Shown here one piece after another: positions 8,670 to 15,819 of a stretch of DNA of 64,000 nucleotides (within the stretch, counting starts at the first letter, position 1; the number at the start of each line of letters is the position of its first letter). A program made the translations under genes and the position numbers. The stretch is from NCBI GenBank assembly GCA_963710355.1, contig CAVPZU010000003.1:1054001-1118000 (forward strand), in the 5' to 3' direction. Below the pieces are notes generated by a model that searched no databases, was not told the origin of the DNA, and saw only the letters and a list, made by a program, of their open reading frames with translations. Source of the DNA: Fen-1359 sp963710355. Its GTDB lineage: Bacteria > Planctomycetota > Phycisphaerae > Sedimentisphaerales > Anaerobacaceae.

Positions 8670-8930
8670 ATGATAAGAATTATCGCCGTTCTTTTGAATA
8701 TCGCTCTATTGTGCGTTTTTGTGTACTTCTGTACTTCAGAGGGTTTACCGCCAAAAGACGCGCCTTTAAAAGAGTGGATTTTTTTCGGACTGATTATTTT
8801 AACTCCTCTTTTTAACCTCATTTGCCTTTTTCGGTACAATCTGTACAGTTGGCCTGCCCTTTACCTCAAAAGAAAAGCCCTCGAAGAAAAGAAGAAAATT
8901 GAGCAGCTTCAGGCAAGTAAGGATAAGTGA
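8670..8930 (+). CDS. Two-helix membrane protein, unknown
   Basis: An 86-residue protein with two hydrophobic segments (about 2-22 and 36-55) and a charged C-terminal helix rich in Lys and Glu (KRKALEEKKKIEQLQASKDK) that probably lies in the cytoplasm. The start is ATG 8670, with AAGGAG seven bases upstream, rather than the longer frame from 8598. It is the last of the small membrane proteins in this run. No family was recognised. Confidence 0.45.
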   Translation: MIRIIAVLLNIALLCVFVYFCTSEGLPPKDAPLKEWIFFGLIILTPLFNLICLFRYNLYSWPALYLKRKALEEKKKIEQLQASKDK

Positions 8931-9027
8931 TAGAAAAGATTTCCTACACCGACAGCCTGTGGCGGGTTAAATACCTATACGCTATCTTCTATTCCCTCTA
9001 CTCTGTGTTGTATGTATAATTGTTTCT

Positions 9028-10395
9028 ATGGATACCGATAAAAAGGGCAGCAATACTCTTTTTAACAAGGCTGAAAGGGCAAATTTGGCATCGGCGGAGC
9101 CGTTGGCGGTTCGATTGCGACCGAGAACGCTCGATGAGTTTGTCGGCCAGCAGCACTTCATCGGCCCGGGAAAACTCCTTCGCCGAATGCTCGAGGCAGG
9201 CAGACTTACCAGCCTGATTTTTTACGGCCCGCCCGGCACAGGGAAGACATCGCTTGCTTTTGCCATATCAAACCAAACACACGCCCAATTTCATTACTTG
9301 AGCGCACCGGCGGCAACAGTCGCAGACATTCGGCAGATAATCTCGCAGGCAAAAGACAGGCTGGCCGCAAACGGCGAACGGACGGTCCTGTTTATTGATG
9401 AAATCCACCGCTTCAGTCGAGCCCAGCAGGATGTCCTTTTAGACGATGTTGAAAGCGGCGTTTTAATTTTCATCGGCGCAACGACCGAGAACCCATACTT
9501 TGCAGTCAATTCGCCTTTGATTTCCCGCAGCACTGTTTTTAACTTTGAACCTCTCAATCAGCAGGATATTTTGGTTTTATTAAAGAGGGCAATCACAGAT
9601 ACCGATTGCGGCCTGGGAAAATTAGACATCGAGGCCGATGATGTCGCCCTTAAATTTCTGGCGGCGGCCTGCGACGGCGACGCCCGAAAGGCCCTTACCG
9701 CGCTCGAGGTCGGCGTCCTTTCGCAAACACCAAAACTGGGCAAAATCAAATTCGACCTTCAAACCGCAAAAGATTCAATCCAGCAAAAGGCAATTTATTA
9801 CGACGAGACCGGCGATACCCATTACGACTTGGCGAGTGCTTTTCAAAAGAGTATGCGCGGAAGCGACCCGGACGCTGTGGTCTATTGGCTTGCGAGGATG
9901 ATTGCCGGCGGCGAGGATGTCCGTTTTATCGCCCGAAGGATTGCCGTCTGTGCAGCCGAGGATGTCGGCAACGCTGACCCGATGGCAACGGTTCTGGCGG
10001 CAGCGGCGGTGCAGATTTCGGAATTTGTGGGGCTTCCCGAGGCACAGCTTCCCCTCGCACAGGCTGCTATTTATGTCGCCTGTGCACCGAAGTCGAATGC
10101 ATCCTCGAATGCAATCTGGCAGGCTGTTGCGGATGTTCAAAACCAGCCGACAGTTCCCGTTCCAAAGCATTTGAAGGACAGCCATTACCCCGCAGCGAAA
10201 AAGGCAGGCATTGGAGCCGATTATAAATATCCGCACAGCTTTCCTGACGGTTTTGTCCCGCAGCAATATATGCCCGCCGAATTTAAGAAAAAATACTACA
10301 GCCCGAAGGACGCAGGATACGAAAAAGATATTAGACGTTATTTACAAAGGCTTGAAACCCTGATACAAAGTATAAAAGAAAATGAAAAAAAGTAA
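9028..10395 (+). CDS. rarA: Replication-associated recombination protein A
   Basis: RarA (MgsA) is an AAA+ clamp-loader-like ATPase that acts at stalled replication forks. The 455-residue protein has the family N-terminus (LAVRLRPRTLDEFVGQQHF), Walker A GPPGTGKTS at about 67-75, Walker B VLFIDEIHR, sensor GATTENPYF, and the C-terminal MgsA domain (RKALTALEVG, then VARMIAGGEDVRFIARR-like, then SNAIWQAVADVQ). Length is usual. Its TAATG stop overlaps the start of the folate gene, so the two form an operon. The annotation is secure. Confidence 0.95.
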   Translation: MDTDKKGSNTLFNKAERANLASAEPLAVRLRPRTLDEFVGQQHFIGPGKLLRRMLEAGRLTSLIFYGPPGTGKTSLAFAISNQTHAQFHYLSAPAATVADIRQIISQAKDRLAANGERTVLFIDEIHRFSRAQQDVLLDDVESGVLIFIGATTENPYFAVNSPLISRSTVFNFEPLNQQDILVLLKRAITDTDCGLGKLDIEADDVALKFLAAACDGDARKALTALEVGVLSQTPKLGKIKFDLQTAKDSIQQKAIYYDETGDTHYDLASAFQKSMRGSDPDAVVYWLARMIAGGEDVRFIARRIAVCAAEDVGNADPMATVLAAAAVQISEFVGLPEAQLPLAQAAIYVACAPKSNASSNAIWQAVADVQNQPTVPVPKHLKDSHYPAAKKAGIGADYKYPHSFPDGFVPQQYMPAEFKKKYYSPKDAGYEKDIRRYLQRLETLIQSIKENEKK

Positions 10396-10997
10396 TGCAA
10401 AGGATTGCTTTTGAGATAAAAGAAATGAATAAGGAGAAGTTGCGCAGTATTTTCAGGCAGAGACTCGCCGAAATCAGCCCTGCTGAAAGGGCACAAAAAA
10501 GCAAAATGGCCTGCTCAAACCTGATTTCTACAAGGCAATTCCAGGATGCGAAGGTGATTATGTTTTATCTGCCGATGCCGCAGGAGGCCGATACCACTGA
10601 AGCGATTCTTTACGCCTGGAAAAAGAATAAAACCGTTGTTGTGCCGAAGGTTTTCTGGAAGCAAAAGAGAATGACCGCGGTTCGGATTAGTTCCTTCGAA
10701 GAGGATTTTTCAACCGATGTTGCCGGCCTGCGAAACCCGAAGAACAATGATGAGGTTGCGCCGCAGACGATTGATTTGATTGTTGTACCTGCTCTTGTCT
10801 TCGACCGCAAAGGCTTCAGGCTCGGCAGGGGCGGCGGTTACTACGATAAATTCCTCGCAAATCCCAAATTGCTCGCAAAAAAATCCGGTTTTTGTTTTGC
10901 AGAACAACTGTTGGAAAGCGATAATCTTCCTGTAATGCCAAACGATATTCCTGTTGACCTTTTGGTCACTGATAAAGAAATAATACTCTTCAGTTAA
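10395..10997 (+). CDS. 5-formyltetrahydrofolate cyclo-ligase
   Basis: This enzyme converts 5-formyl-THF to 5,10-methenyl-THF using ATP, returning the folate to one-carbon metabolism. About 200 residues. An N-terminal basic helix region (LRSIFRQRLAEISPAERAQKS) and the C-terminal signature FRLGRGGGYYDKFL define the family. The start at 10395 shares bases with the rarA stop (TAATG), consistent with coupled translation; an alternative ATG is at 10425, closer to the usual N-terminus. The L,D-transpeptidase gene starts 11 bases after the stop, so three genes may be co-transcribed. Confidence 0.9.
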   Translation: MQRIAFEIKEMNKEKLRSIFRQRLAEISPAERAQKSKMACSNLISTRQFQDAKVIMFYLPMPQEADTTEAILYAWKKNKTVVVPKVFWKQKRMTAVRISSFEEDFSTDVAGLRNPKNNDEVAPQTIDLIVVPALVFDRKGFRLGRGGGYYDKFLANPKLLAKKSGFCFAEQLLESDNLPVMPNDIPVDLLVTDKEIILFS

Positions 10998-11008
10998 GGA
11001 GATTTTCA

Positions 11009-12034
11009 ATGGCTCGGTATGGCACAGAAGCAGGCGCAGGCAAATGGGTTCTTCCTGCTGTTATAGCGTTAATCATTGTCGGCATCGTTATTGTTTTCAT
11101 TTTCATTAACCCTTTCAAAAAATCGGCAGCTTCTTCGGTCGCCAGCTCGGCAGGTGAAACAGCCGCCGATGCCAGCAGGGCGGTTCCTCCATTGCCGGCC
11201 CAATCCGCAACCGGTCAGGCCCACGAAGAGCCGAATCTGCCGAAGCCGACTCAGTTGACAACCTCTGCCGACACCGCCGCCGACAAACTTATTTCAGATG
11301 CGCTTGCCCTCATAAACGCCCAGCCGCCGTTAGTCATCGAGGCAAGAGGGAAACTTAATGACGTCCTCGCTATGCCTCTCACCTCCGAGCAGCAAAGAGT
11401 GGTAAAAGAGCAGCTCGCCTCCCTGGCGGATAAGTGGCTTTTTGGCAAAACTATATTCGCAGAAGACAAACTGTGCGGCTCATACAAGGTCAAATCCGGC
11501 GACAGGCTTATGACAATTGCCGAGCAATGCAAAGTTCCTTACGAGATTCTGATGCAAATCAACGGCATCCCCAGAGCCGAATCGCTCCAGGCGGGGACGA
11601 CGATAAAGGTTATTAACGGCCCGTTTCAGGCTAAAATCTACCGCTCTACTTTCACGCTCGATTTGTATCTGCAGAACACCTTTGTCAAAAGTTTTAAGAT
11701 TGGAATAGGCAAACCGGGTCGGGAAACGCCGAAGGGCCTGTGGGTTGTCAGGCCCGGCGGAAAAATGATAAGACCCCGCTGGACTGACCCTGATACCGGA
11801 AAAACTTACGAATCTGACGACCCCGATTATCCGCTCGGCTCGCGATGGATTGGACTCGAGGGCGTCGAAGGGGACGCCAAGGGCAGGGAAGGCTTTGCCA
11901 TTCACGGCACTAAAATCCCGGAGGAAATCGGCGGGGCAACCTCTCGCGGCTGCGTCCGTATGTATAACGGCGAGGTAATCCTTATGTATAACCTCCTCGT
12001 GCCGACCTATTCAAAAGTAGAGGTCGTAGATTAA
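11009..12034 (+). CDS. LysM and L,D-transpeptidase (YkuD) domain protein
   Basis: A 341-residue membrane-anchored enzyme that should form 3-3 peptidoglycan cross-links or attach proteins to the wall. In order: membrane helix (about 13-34), Ala/Pro-rich linker, helical region (90-150), LysM domain (YKVKSGDRLMTIAEQCKVPY), then a YkuD domain. The catalytic signature is present: His in FAIHGT, and Cys in SRGCVRMYN, about 17 residues later. AAGGAG precedes the ATG. Downstream VWA, ExbB and ExbD genes follow closely, suggesting a shared envelope role. In planctomycetes this would bear on peptidoglycan remodelling. Confidence 0.88.
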   Translation: MARYGTEAGAGKWVLPAVIALIIVGIVIVFIFINPFKKSAASSVASSAGETAADASRAVPPLPAQSATGQAHEEPNLPKPTQLTTSADTAADKLISDALALINAQPPLVIEARGKLNDVLAMPLTSEQQRVVKEQLASLADKWLFGKTIFAEDKLCGSYKVKSGDRLMTIAEQCKVPYEILMQINGIPRAESLQAGTTIKVINGPFQAKIYRSTFTLDLYLQNTFVKSFKIGIGKPGRETPKGLWVVRPGGKMIRPRWTDPDTGKTYESDDPDYPLGSRWIGLEGVEGDAKGREGFAIHGTKIPEEIGGATSRGCVRMYNGEVILMYNLLVPTYSKVEVVD

Positions 12035-12065
12035 GATAGTATTGTAATATGCCTCCTTTAGAAAG

Positions 12066-13055
12066 GTGCTTTTCTTGAAGCGAGATGGCGTAACAATCTG
12101 GGCAGCGACAATCTCGGTCGTAATACATCTTACCATCTTAACTGTCTTGGCGACTGTTTCGGTCTCGCCGACAAAGCAAACGCAAAACCGCTATAGCCCG
12201 ACAGGGAAAGTTAGCCGCAGCCGAATAACTTATTTAATGAACGCTGCCCAAATGTTGCCGAAACCCAAAATAAAAGAACCGGCCGAACAAATCACGCGAA
12301 CAATACGGGGCCTGTCAACCCCATACAAAACTGCTGTTGAGCTTAAAGGCAATCCTGCTCCATTGACCGTCGCCGGTGAATTTGGCGGCGTCGCCGATTT
12401 GGGTGCATCGATTGACCCTGCCGAGTCGCCTGCTTCTCAAAATGTTTCGGGCGATTACATACCGCAGACGGTCATCCCGCAGAGCCGGACGGAATTTTTC
12501 GGCAGCACCACGGAAAAAAGAAAAATTTGCTATCTCGTCGATTGCTCCGGCAGTATGCAAGGTTTGTTTGGCCGGGTTAAGAAAGAACTGCGTAAATCCA
12601 TCGACGGTCTCGATCAGGACCAGTATTTTGCAGTTATCTTTTTCGGTAAGGGAGAACTTATTGAGTTTGAAGGCGGCAAACTCATCAGGGCAAGTGTAAA
12701 GAACAAGCAGGCCGCTTATGATTTTATCGAGCAGGTCCAGCCTGCCGGTCAGGGTGATGGAATTGCTGCGCTGAACAAAGCCCTTAATATCAGAGATAGT
12801 AGCGGCTCCGCGCCACAGACAATCTATTTTCTGACCGATGGTTTCGATATAGCCGGCGAGAGTGATGCGAATACCGAACTAAAGGCCGCCGAAAAATTTG
12901 CTCAAAATTCCGCCAAAACCCAGATAAATCCGATAGCCTTCTGGCCTCAAGAGCAGGATAAAAAAATTTTAGAGCTTATTTGCGAAAAAAGCGGCGGTCA
13001 GCTCGTAGTTATTGTGGATGAAAATCAGCTTAAAAAAAACGATAATACAAAATGA
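12066..13055 (+). CDS. Membrane-anchored von Willebrand factor A domain protein
   Basis: About 329 residues with one N-terminal membrane helix (about 12-30), a Pro-rich linker, and a VWA domain from about 155. The metal-ion-dependent adhesion site is intact: DCSGSMQ (DxSxS) and later YFLTDGFD. The helix followed by a linker resembles TonB/TolA-type anchors, fitting the ExbB and ExbD partners directly downstream. The start is ambiguous: GTG 12066, or TTG 12075, which has better spacing from GAAAGG. The stop overlaps the ExbB start (ATGA), a sign of coupling. The ligand is unknown. Confidence 0.8.
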   Translation: MLFLKRDGVTIWAATISVVIHLTILTVLATVSVSPTKQTQNRYSPTGKVSRSRITYLMNAAQMLPKPKIKEPAEQITRTIRGLSTPYKTAVELKGNPAPLTVAGEFGGVADLGASIDPAESPASQNVSGDYIPQTVIPQSRTEFFGSTTEKRKICYLVDCSGSMQGLFGRVKKELRKSIDGLDQDQYFAVIFFGKGELIEFEGGKLIRASVKNKQAAYDFIEQVQPAGQGDGIAALNKALNIRDSSGSAPQTIYFLTDGFDIAGESDANTELKAAEKFAQNSAKTQINPIAFWPQEQDKKILELICEKSGGQLVVIVDENQLKKNDNTK

Positions 13056-13918
13056 TTTTTTGGGGACACGTGCAGGTGATGAATAAACGCTTAATATTTA
13101 AAATTGCTTTTCTGGTTCTCGCATTGGCAACTGTGTTGATGGTGTTGATTGCCGCCATGCGTACCGATTTCAGCGTTGCAGCCAGAGGGCAAGGGCGTCC
13201 GCGAACATACTTCGAGCAGTTTTTTATTGCTGGCGGCCCGATTGTCTGGTTCGTCCAACTGCCGATGTCGCTGGTTACGGTATATCTGGCGACCGTTTAT
13301 TTCCTTACCATTCGCCGAAAAAAGCTCCTGCCGGAAGACTCTGCCAGAGGAGTAATTGCGATAATGCGGCAGCACGGCTTTGCACAACTGCCCGCCCGTC
13401 TTGCCGACAGAAATGATTTTGTAAGCACCGCGGTCGCAAGGGCGGTCGCACAGAGCGGAGGCGAACTGAATCGTATGCGGACGGTTCTTGTCGAATCCCT
13501 CCAGGACCAGGCGATGTGCTTTCTGCGCAAAATCGAATGGGCAAACATCATCGGAAACGTCTCGCCGATGGTAGGCTTGTTTGGAACGGTTCTTGGGATA
13601 ATAAAAATGTTCAACGCGATGGCATTGGCAGGCGGCCAGCCGAACCCGGCTCAATTGGCAGGTGGAATCTCGGTCGCCCTGGTAACCACCTTCTGGGGCC
13701 TGATGATTGCAATACCGGCTGTCACCATACACGGCATTTTCCGAAACCGCATCGAGATGCTCGTAAGTGAGGCGGCTGTGGAGGCTGAAAAACTCCTGCT
13801 GCAGATGGTCCATATCTTAAGAGAACAAAGGCGCACCGAGCAGCAAAAATTGGCGCAGCCGATTGTCGAGCTTCCGCCCAAACCAACTGAAGAATTTCGC
13901 ACCTCGCTGCTGCCTTAA
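13052..13918 (+). CDS. MotA/TolQ/ExbB proton channel family protein
   Basis: The channel half of a proton-driven energy transducer in the inner membrane. About 288 residues with an N-terminal helix (14-36), a second at 60-85, and the family core in the C-terminal half: IIGNVSPMVGLFGTVLGIIKMF and GGISVALVTTFWGLMIAIPAV. The long loop between helices is cytoplasmic, as in ExbB. The start at 13052 overlaps the VWA stop; ATG 13079 is an alternative. The ExbD-like partner follows after 26 bases. The substrate system is unknown, as no TonB-dependent receptor lies nearby. Confidence 0.88.
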   Translation: MIFWGHVQVMNKRLIFKIAFLVLALATVLMVLIAAMRTDFSVAARGQGRPRTYFEQFFIAGGPIVWFVQLPMSLVTVYLATVYFLTIRRKKLLPEDSARGVIAIMRQHGFAQLPARLADRNDFVSTAVARAVAQSGGELNRMRTVLVESLQDQAMCFLRKIEWANIIGNVSPMVGLFGTVLGIIKMFNAMALAGGQPNPAQLAGGISVALVTTFWGLMIAIPAVTIHGIFRNRIEMLVSEAAVEAEKLLLQMVHILREQRRTEQQKLAQPIVELPPKPTEEFRTSLLP

Positions 13919-13944
13919 TAATTATCGCTGTGCAGGAATTGTTT

Positions 13945-14397
13945 ATGATTTTAAAACAATACCAACCTACCATCCAGTCGCTCAACGTGATTCCATTCAT
14001 AGACATCCTGTTTCAGCTTATCATATTTTTCGCGCTGGTCTGCCAGTTTATTAACATGGATAATTTTGATGTTTCGGTACCCGACCGGTGCAAATATGCC
14101 GAAAACAAACAGGATACCCGCACACAGCTTACGACGGTGACAGTTATGAAGAATAAAGATAATACTGATTTCGCCGTTGGCCCCGAAAAAATCACATCGC
14201 AAAATCGCGTCCAGGCCGCCGACAAAATCGCACAATTGCTCGACACGCAGATGAAAAACCTCTTACCTGCCGACAGGATTGTTGTCCTGCGGATAGATAA
14301 GGACGTTCCCTACGCCGATGCCCAGTTCGCACTTGCCGGCATCGCAAAAAGTTGTGCCTCCGACATCCAGCTTGCCGTCCTCAAAGAAAAAAAGTGA
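13945..14397 (+). CDS. ExbD/TolR family protein
   Basis: Partner of the ExbB-like channel. About 150 residues: a short cytoplasmic tip, one membrane helix with the conserved Asp (NVIPFIDILFQLIIFFAL, Asp within the helix start, needed for proton use in this family) and a periplasmic domain ending with DVPYADAQFALAGIAKSC, the usual ExbD end. The start is ATG 13945 with an AGGA about eight bases upstream; a GTG at 13930 is less likely. It is the last gene of the + strand run and converges on clpX. Confidence 0.85.
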   Translation: MILKQYQPTIQSLNVIPFIDILFQLIIFFALVCQFINMDNFDVSVPDRCKYAENKQDTRTQLTTVTVMKNKDNTDFAVGPEKITSQNRVQAADKIAQLLDTQMKNLLPADRIVVLRIDKDVPYADAQFALAGIAKSCASDIQLAVLKEKK

Positions 14398-14399
14398 AG

Positions 14400-14469
14400 T
14401 GTAAAGAGAGAAGGGTAATGCGTATTGCATATTATTACGAGCTGCGAACCACGGACGACGAGCGACGAA
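14400..14469 (+). repeat. 7-nt-phased intergenic array between exbD and clpX
   Basis: The whole gap can be cut into heptads. The clearest run is 14435-14469: TTACGAG, CTGCGAA, CCACGGA, CGACGAG, CGACGAA. The repeats are degenerate but keep a 7-base period. Confidence 0.7.
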
Positions 14470-15735
14470 TTAAGCGGTCTCTTTCAGCTCCTGCCGGGCA
14501 CTTTGCAGGGGGGCTTTGCCCTCGACAATATCGCGGGTGATAACGTATTTTGCCCCCTTGGGTTTGTCGGGAAGCTGATACATCAGGTCAACCATCAATT
14601 CTTCGGCTATCGCCCGCAGCGCACGGGCGCCGATGTCGTGCTTTAAGGCCTTGATGGCAATTGCTCGAAGGGCGTCATCGGTAAAGACAAGCTCCGCCTG
14701 TTCCATCTCGAAAAATCTCTGATACTGCCTGATAAGGGCGTTTCTCGGCTTGGTCAGTATGTCCACAAGGGCGTTTTCATCCAGACTTGTAAGCGTTGCT
14801 ATAACTGGAATTCTGCCCACAATCTCCGGAATCATTCCGAACTCAATTATATCTTCCGGTATCACTTTTGTAATTATCTCGCCGTATTCCTCTTTTTTGT
14901 CCGTTTTGCCTGCCAGCTCCGAACCGAAACCAATCATCTGTCTTCCCAGCCTTCTCTTGATGATTTCGTCGAGCCCTACAAACGTTCCGCCGCATATAAA
15001 AAGTATGTGCGTTGTATCCACGGGTATATAGGACTGCTCCGGGTGCTTTCTGCCGCCCTGCGGAGGCACATTCGAGATTGTGCCTTCGAGCATCTTCAAA
15101 AGCGCCTGCTGAACACCCTCGCCGGAAACATCCCGCGTAATTGAGATATTGTGAGAAGTTTTATGCAATTTATCGAACTCATCGATATAGACGATTCCGT
15201 GTTCAGCCGCCTCCACATCGCCGTCGGCAGACTGTATCAGCCGCAGCAGAAAATTTTCGACATCCTCCCCGACATACCCCGCCTCCGTTACCGTTGTCGC
15301 ATCGCAGATTGCAAACGGAACTTTCAGCATTCGGGCGAGCGTCCGCGCAAGAAGCGTCTTGCCGCAGCCGGTCGGGCCTACCAGAAGAACGTTGGATTTG
15401 TCTATCTCAATATCGCTGTCGCTGTCTAAATGAATCAGCCTTTTGTAGTGGTTATGCACCGCAACAGCCAAGTATTTTTTCGCATGGTCCTGGCCTATCA
15501 CATACTCGTCTAAATATTCCTTCATTTGTCGCGGCGAAGGGACCTCTTTGAGGTGGAATGCCTTTTTGCGAACCTGTTTTCTGCTCTGGGTGACAATATC
15601 GTGACAGAGTTCCACGCAGTCGGGGCAGATGAAGACGTTGCTCGGCCCTTCGATGAAAGGCTCCCCCTGATTGGAACTCCTGCCGCAAAAACTGCATATC
15701 GCTTTTTTGTTTTTAGAGTCTGAATTTTTGGCCAT
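14470..15735 (-). CDS. clpX: ATP-dependent Clp protease ATP-binding subunit ClpX
   Basis: ClpX unfolds tagged proteins and feeds them to ClpP. 421 residues. The N-terminal zinc-binding domain has four Cys (CSFCG and CPDCVELC). The AAA+ core has Walker A GPTGCGKT, pore loop GYVGEDVE, Walker B IVYIDEFDK and the C-terminal GARALRAIAEE sensor region. Length and order are usual. No clpP lies next to it, unlike in many bacteria. It ends convergently with the ExbD gene and is the last gene of the minus-strand run below the oxidoreductase. The identification is secure. Confidence 0.97.
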   Translation of the reverse strand: MAKNSDSKNKKAICSFCGRSSNQGEPFIEGPSNVFICPDCVELCHDIVTQSRKQVRKKAFHLKEVPSPRQMKEYLDEYVIGQDHAKKYLAVAVHNHYKRLIHLDSDSDIEIDKSNVLLVGPTGCGKTLLARTLARMLKVPFAICDATTVTEAGYVGEDVENFLLRLIQSADGDVEAAEHGIVYIDEFDKLHKTSHNISITRDVSGEGVQQALLKMLEGTISNVPPQGGRKHPEQSYIPVDTTHILFICGGTFVGLDEIIKRRLGRQMIGFGSELAGKTDKKEEYGEIITKVIPEDIIEFGMIPEIVGRIPVIATLTSLDENALVDILTKPRNALIRQYQRFFEMEQAELVFTDDALRAIAIKALKHDIGARALRAIAEELMVDLMYQLPDKPKGAKYVITRDIVEGKAPLQSARQELKETA

Positions 15736-15819
15736 AACCGTATCCTGCTTTTTTCATAAATCGTTTTTTCAAACCTTAACCTATTATACCTGAAAGAAAA
15801 TTTTAAGTGCAAACTTTTC

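Noticed and set aside
14400..14469. Possible CRISPR-like repeat
   Set aside because: Units are seven bases with no spacers, so these are heptad arrays; no cas genes in the window.
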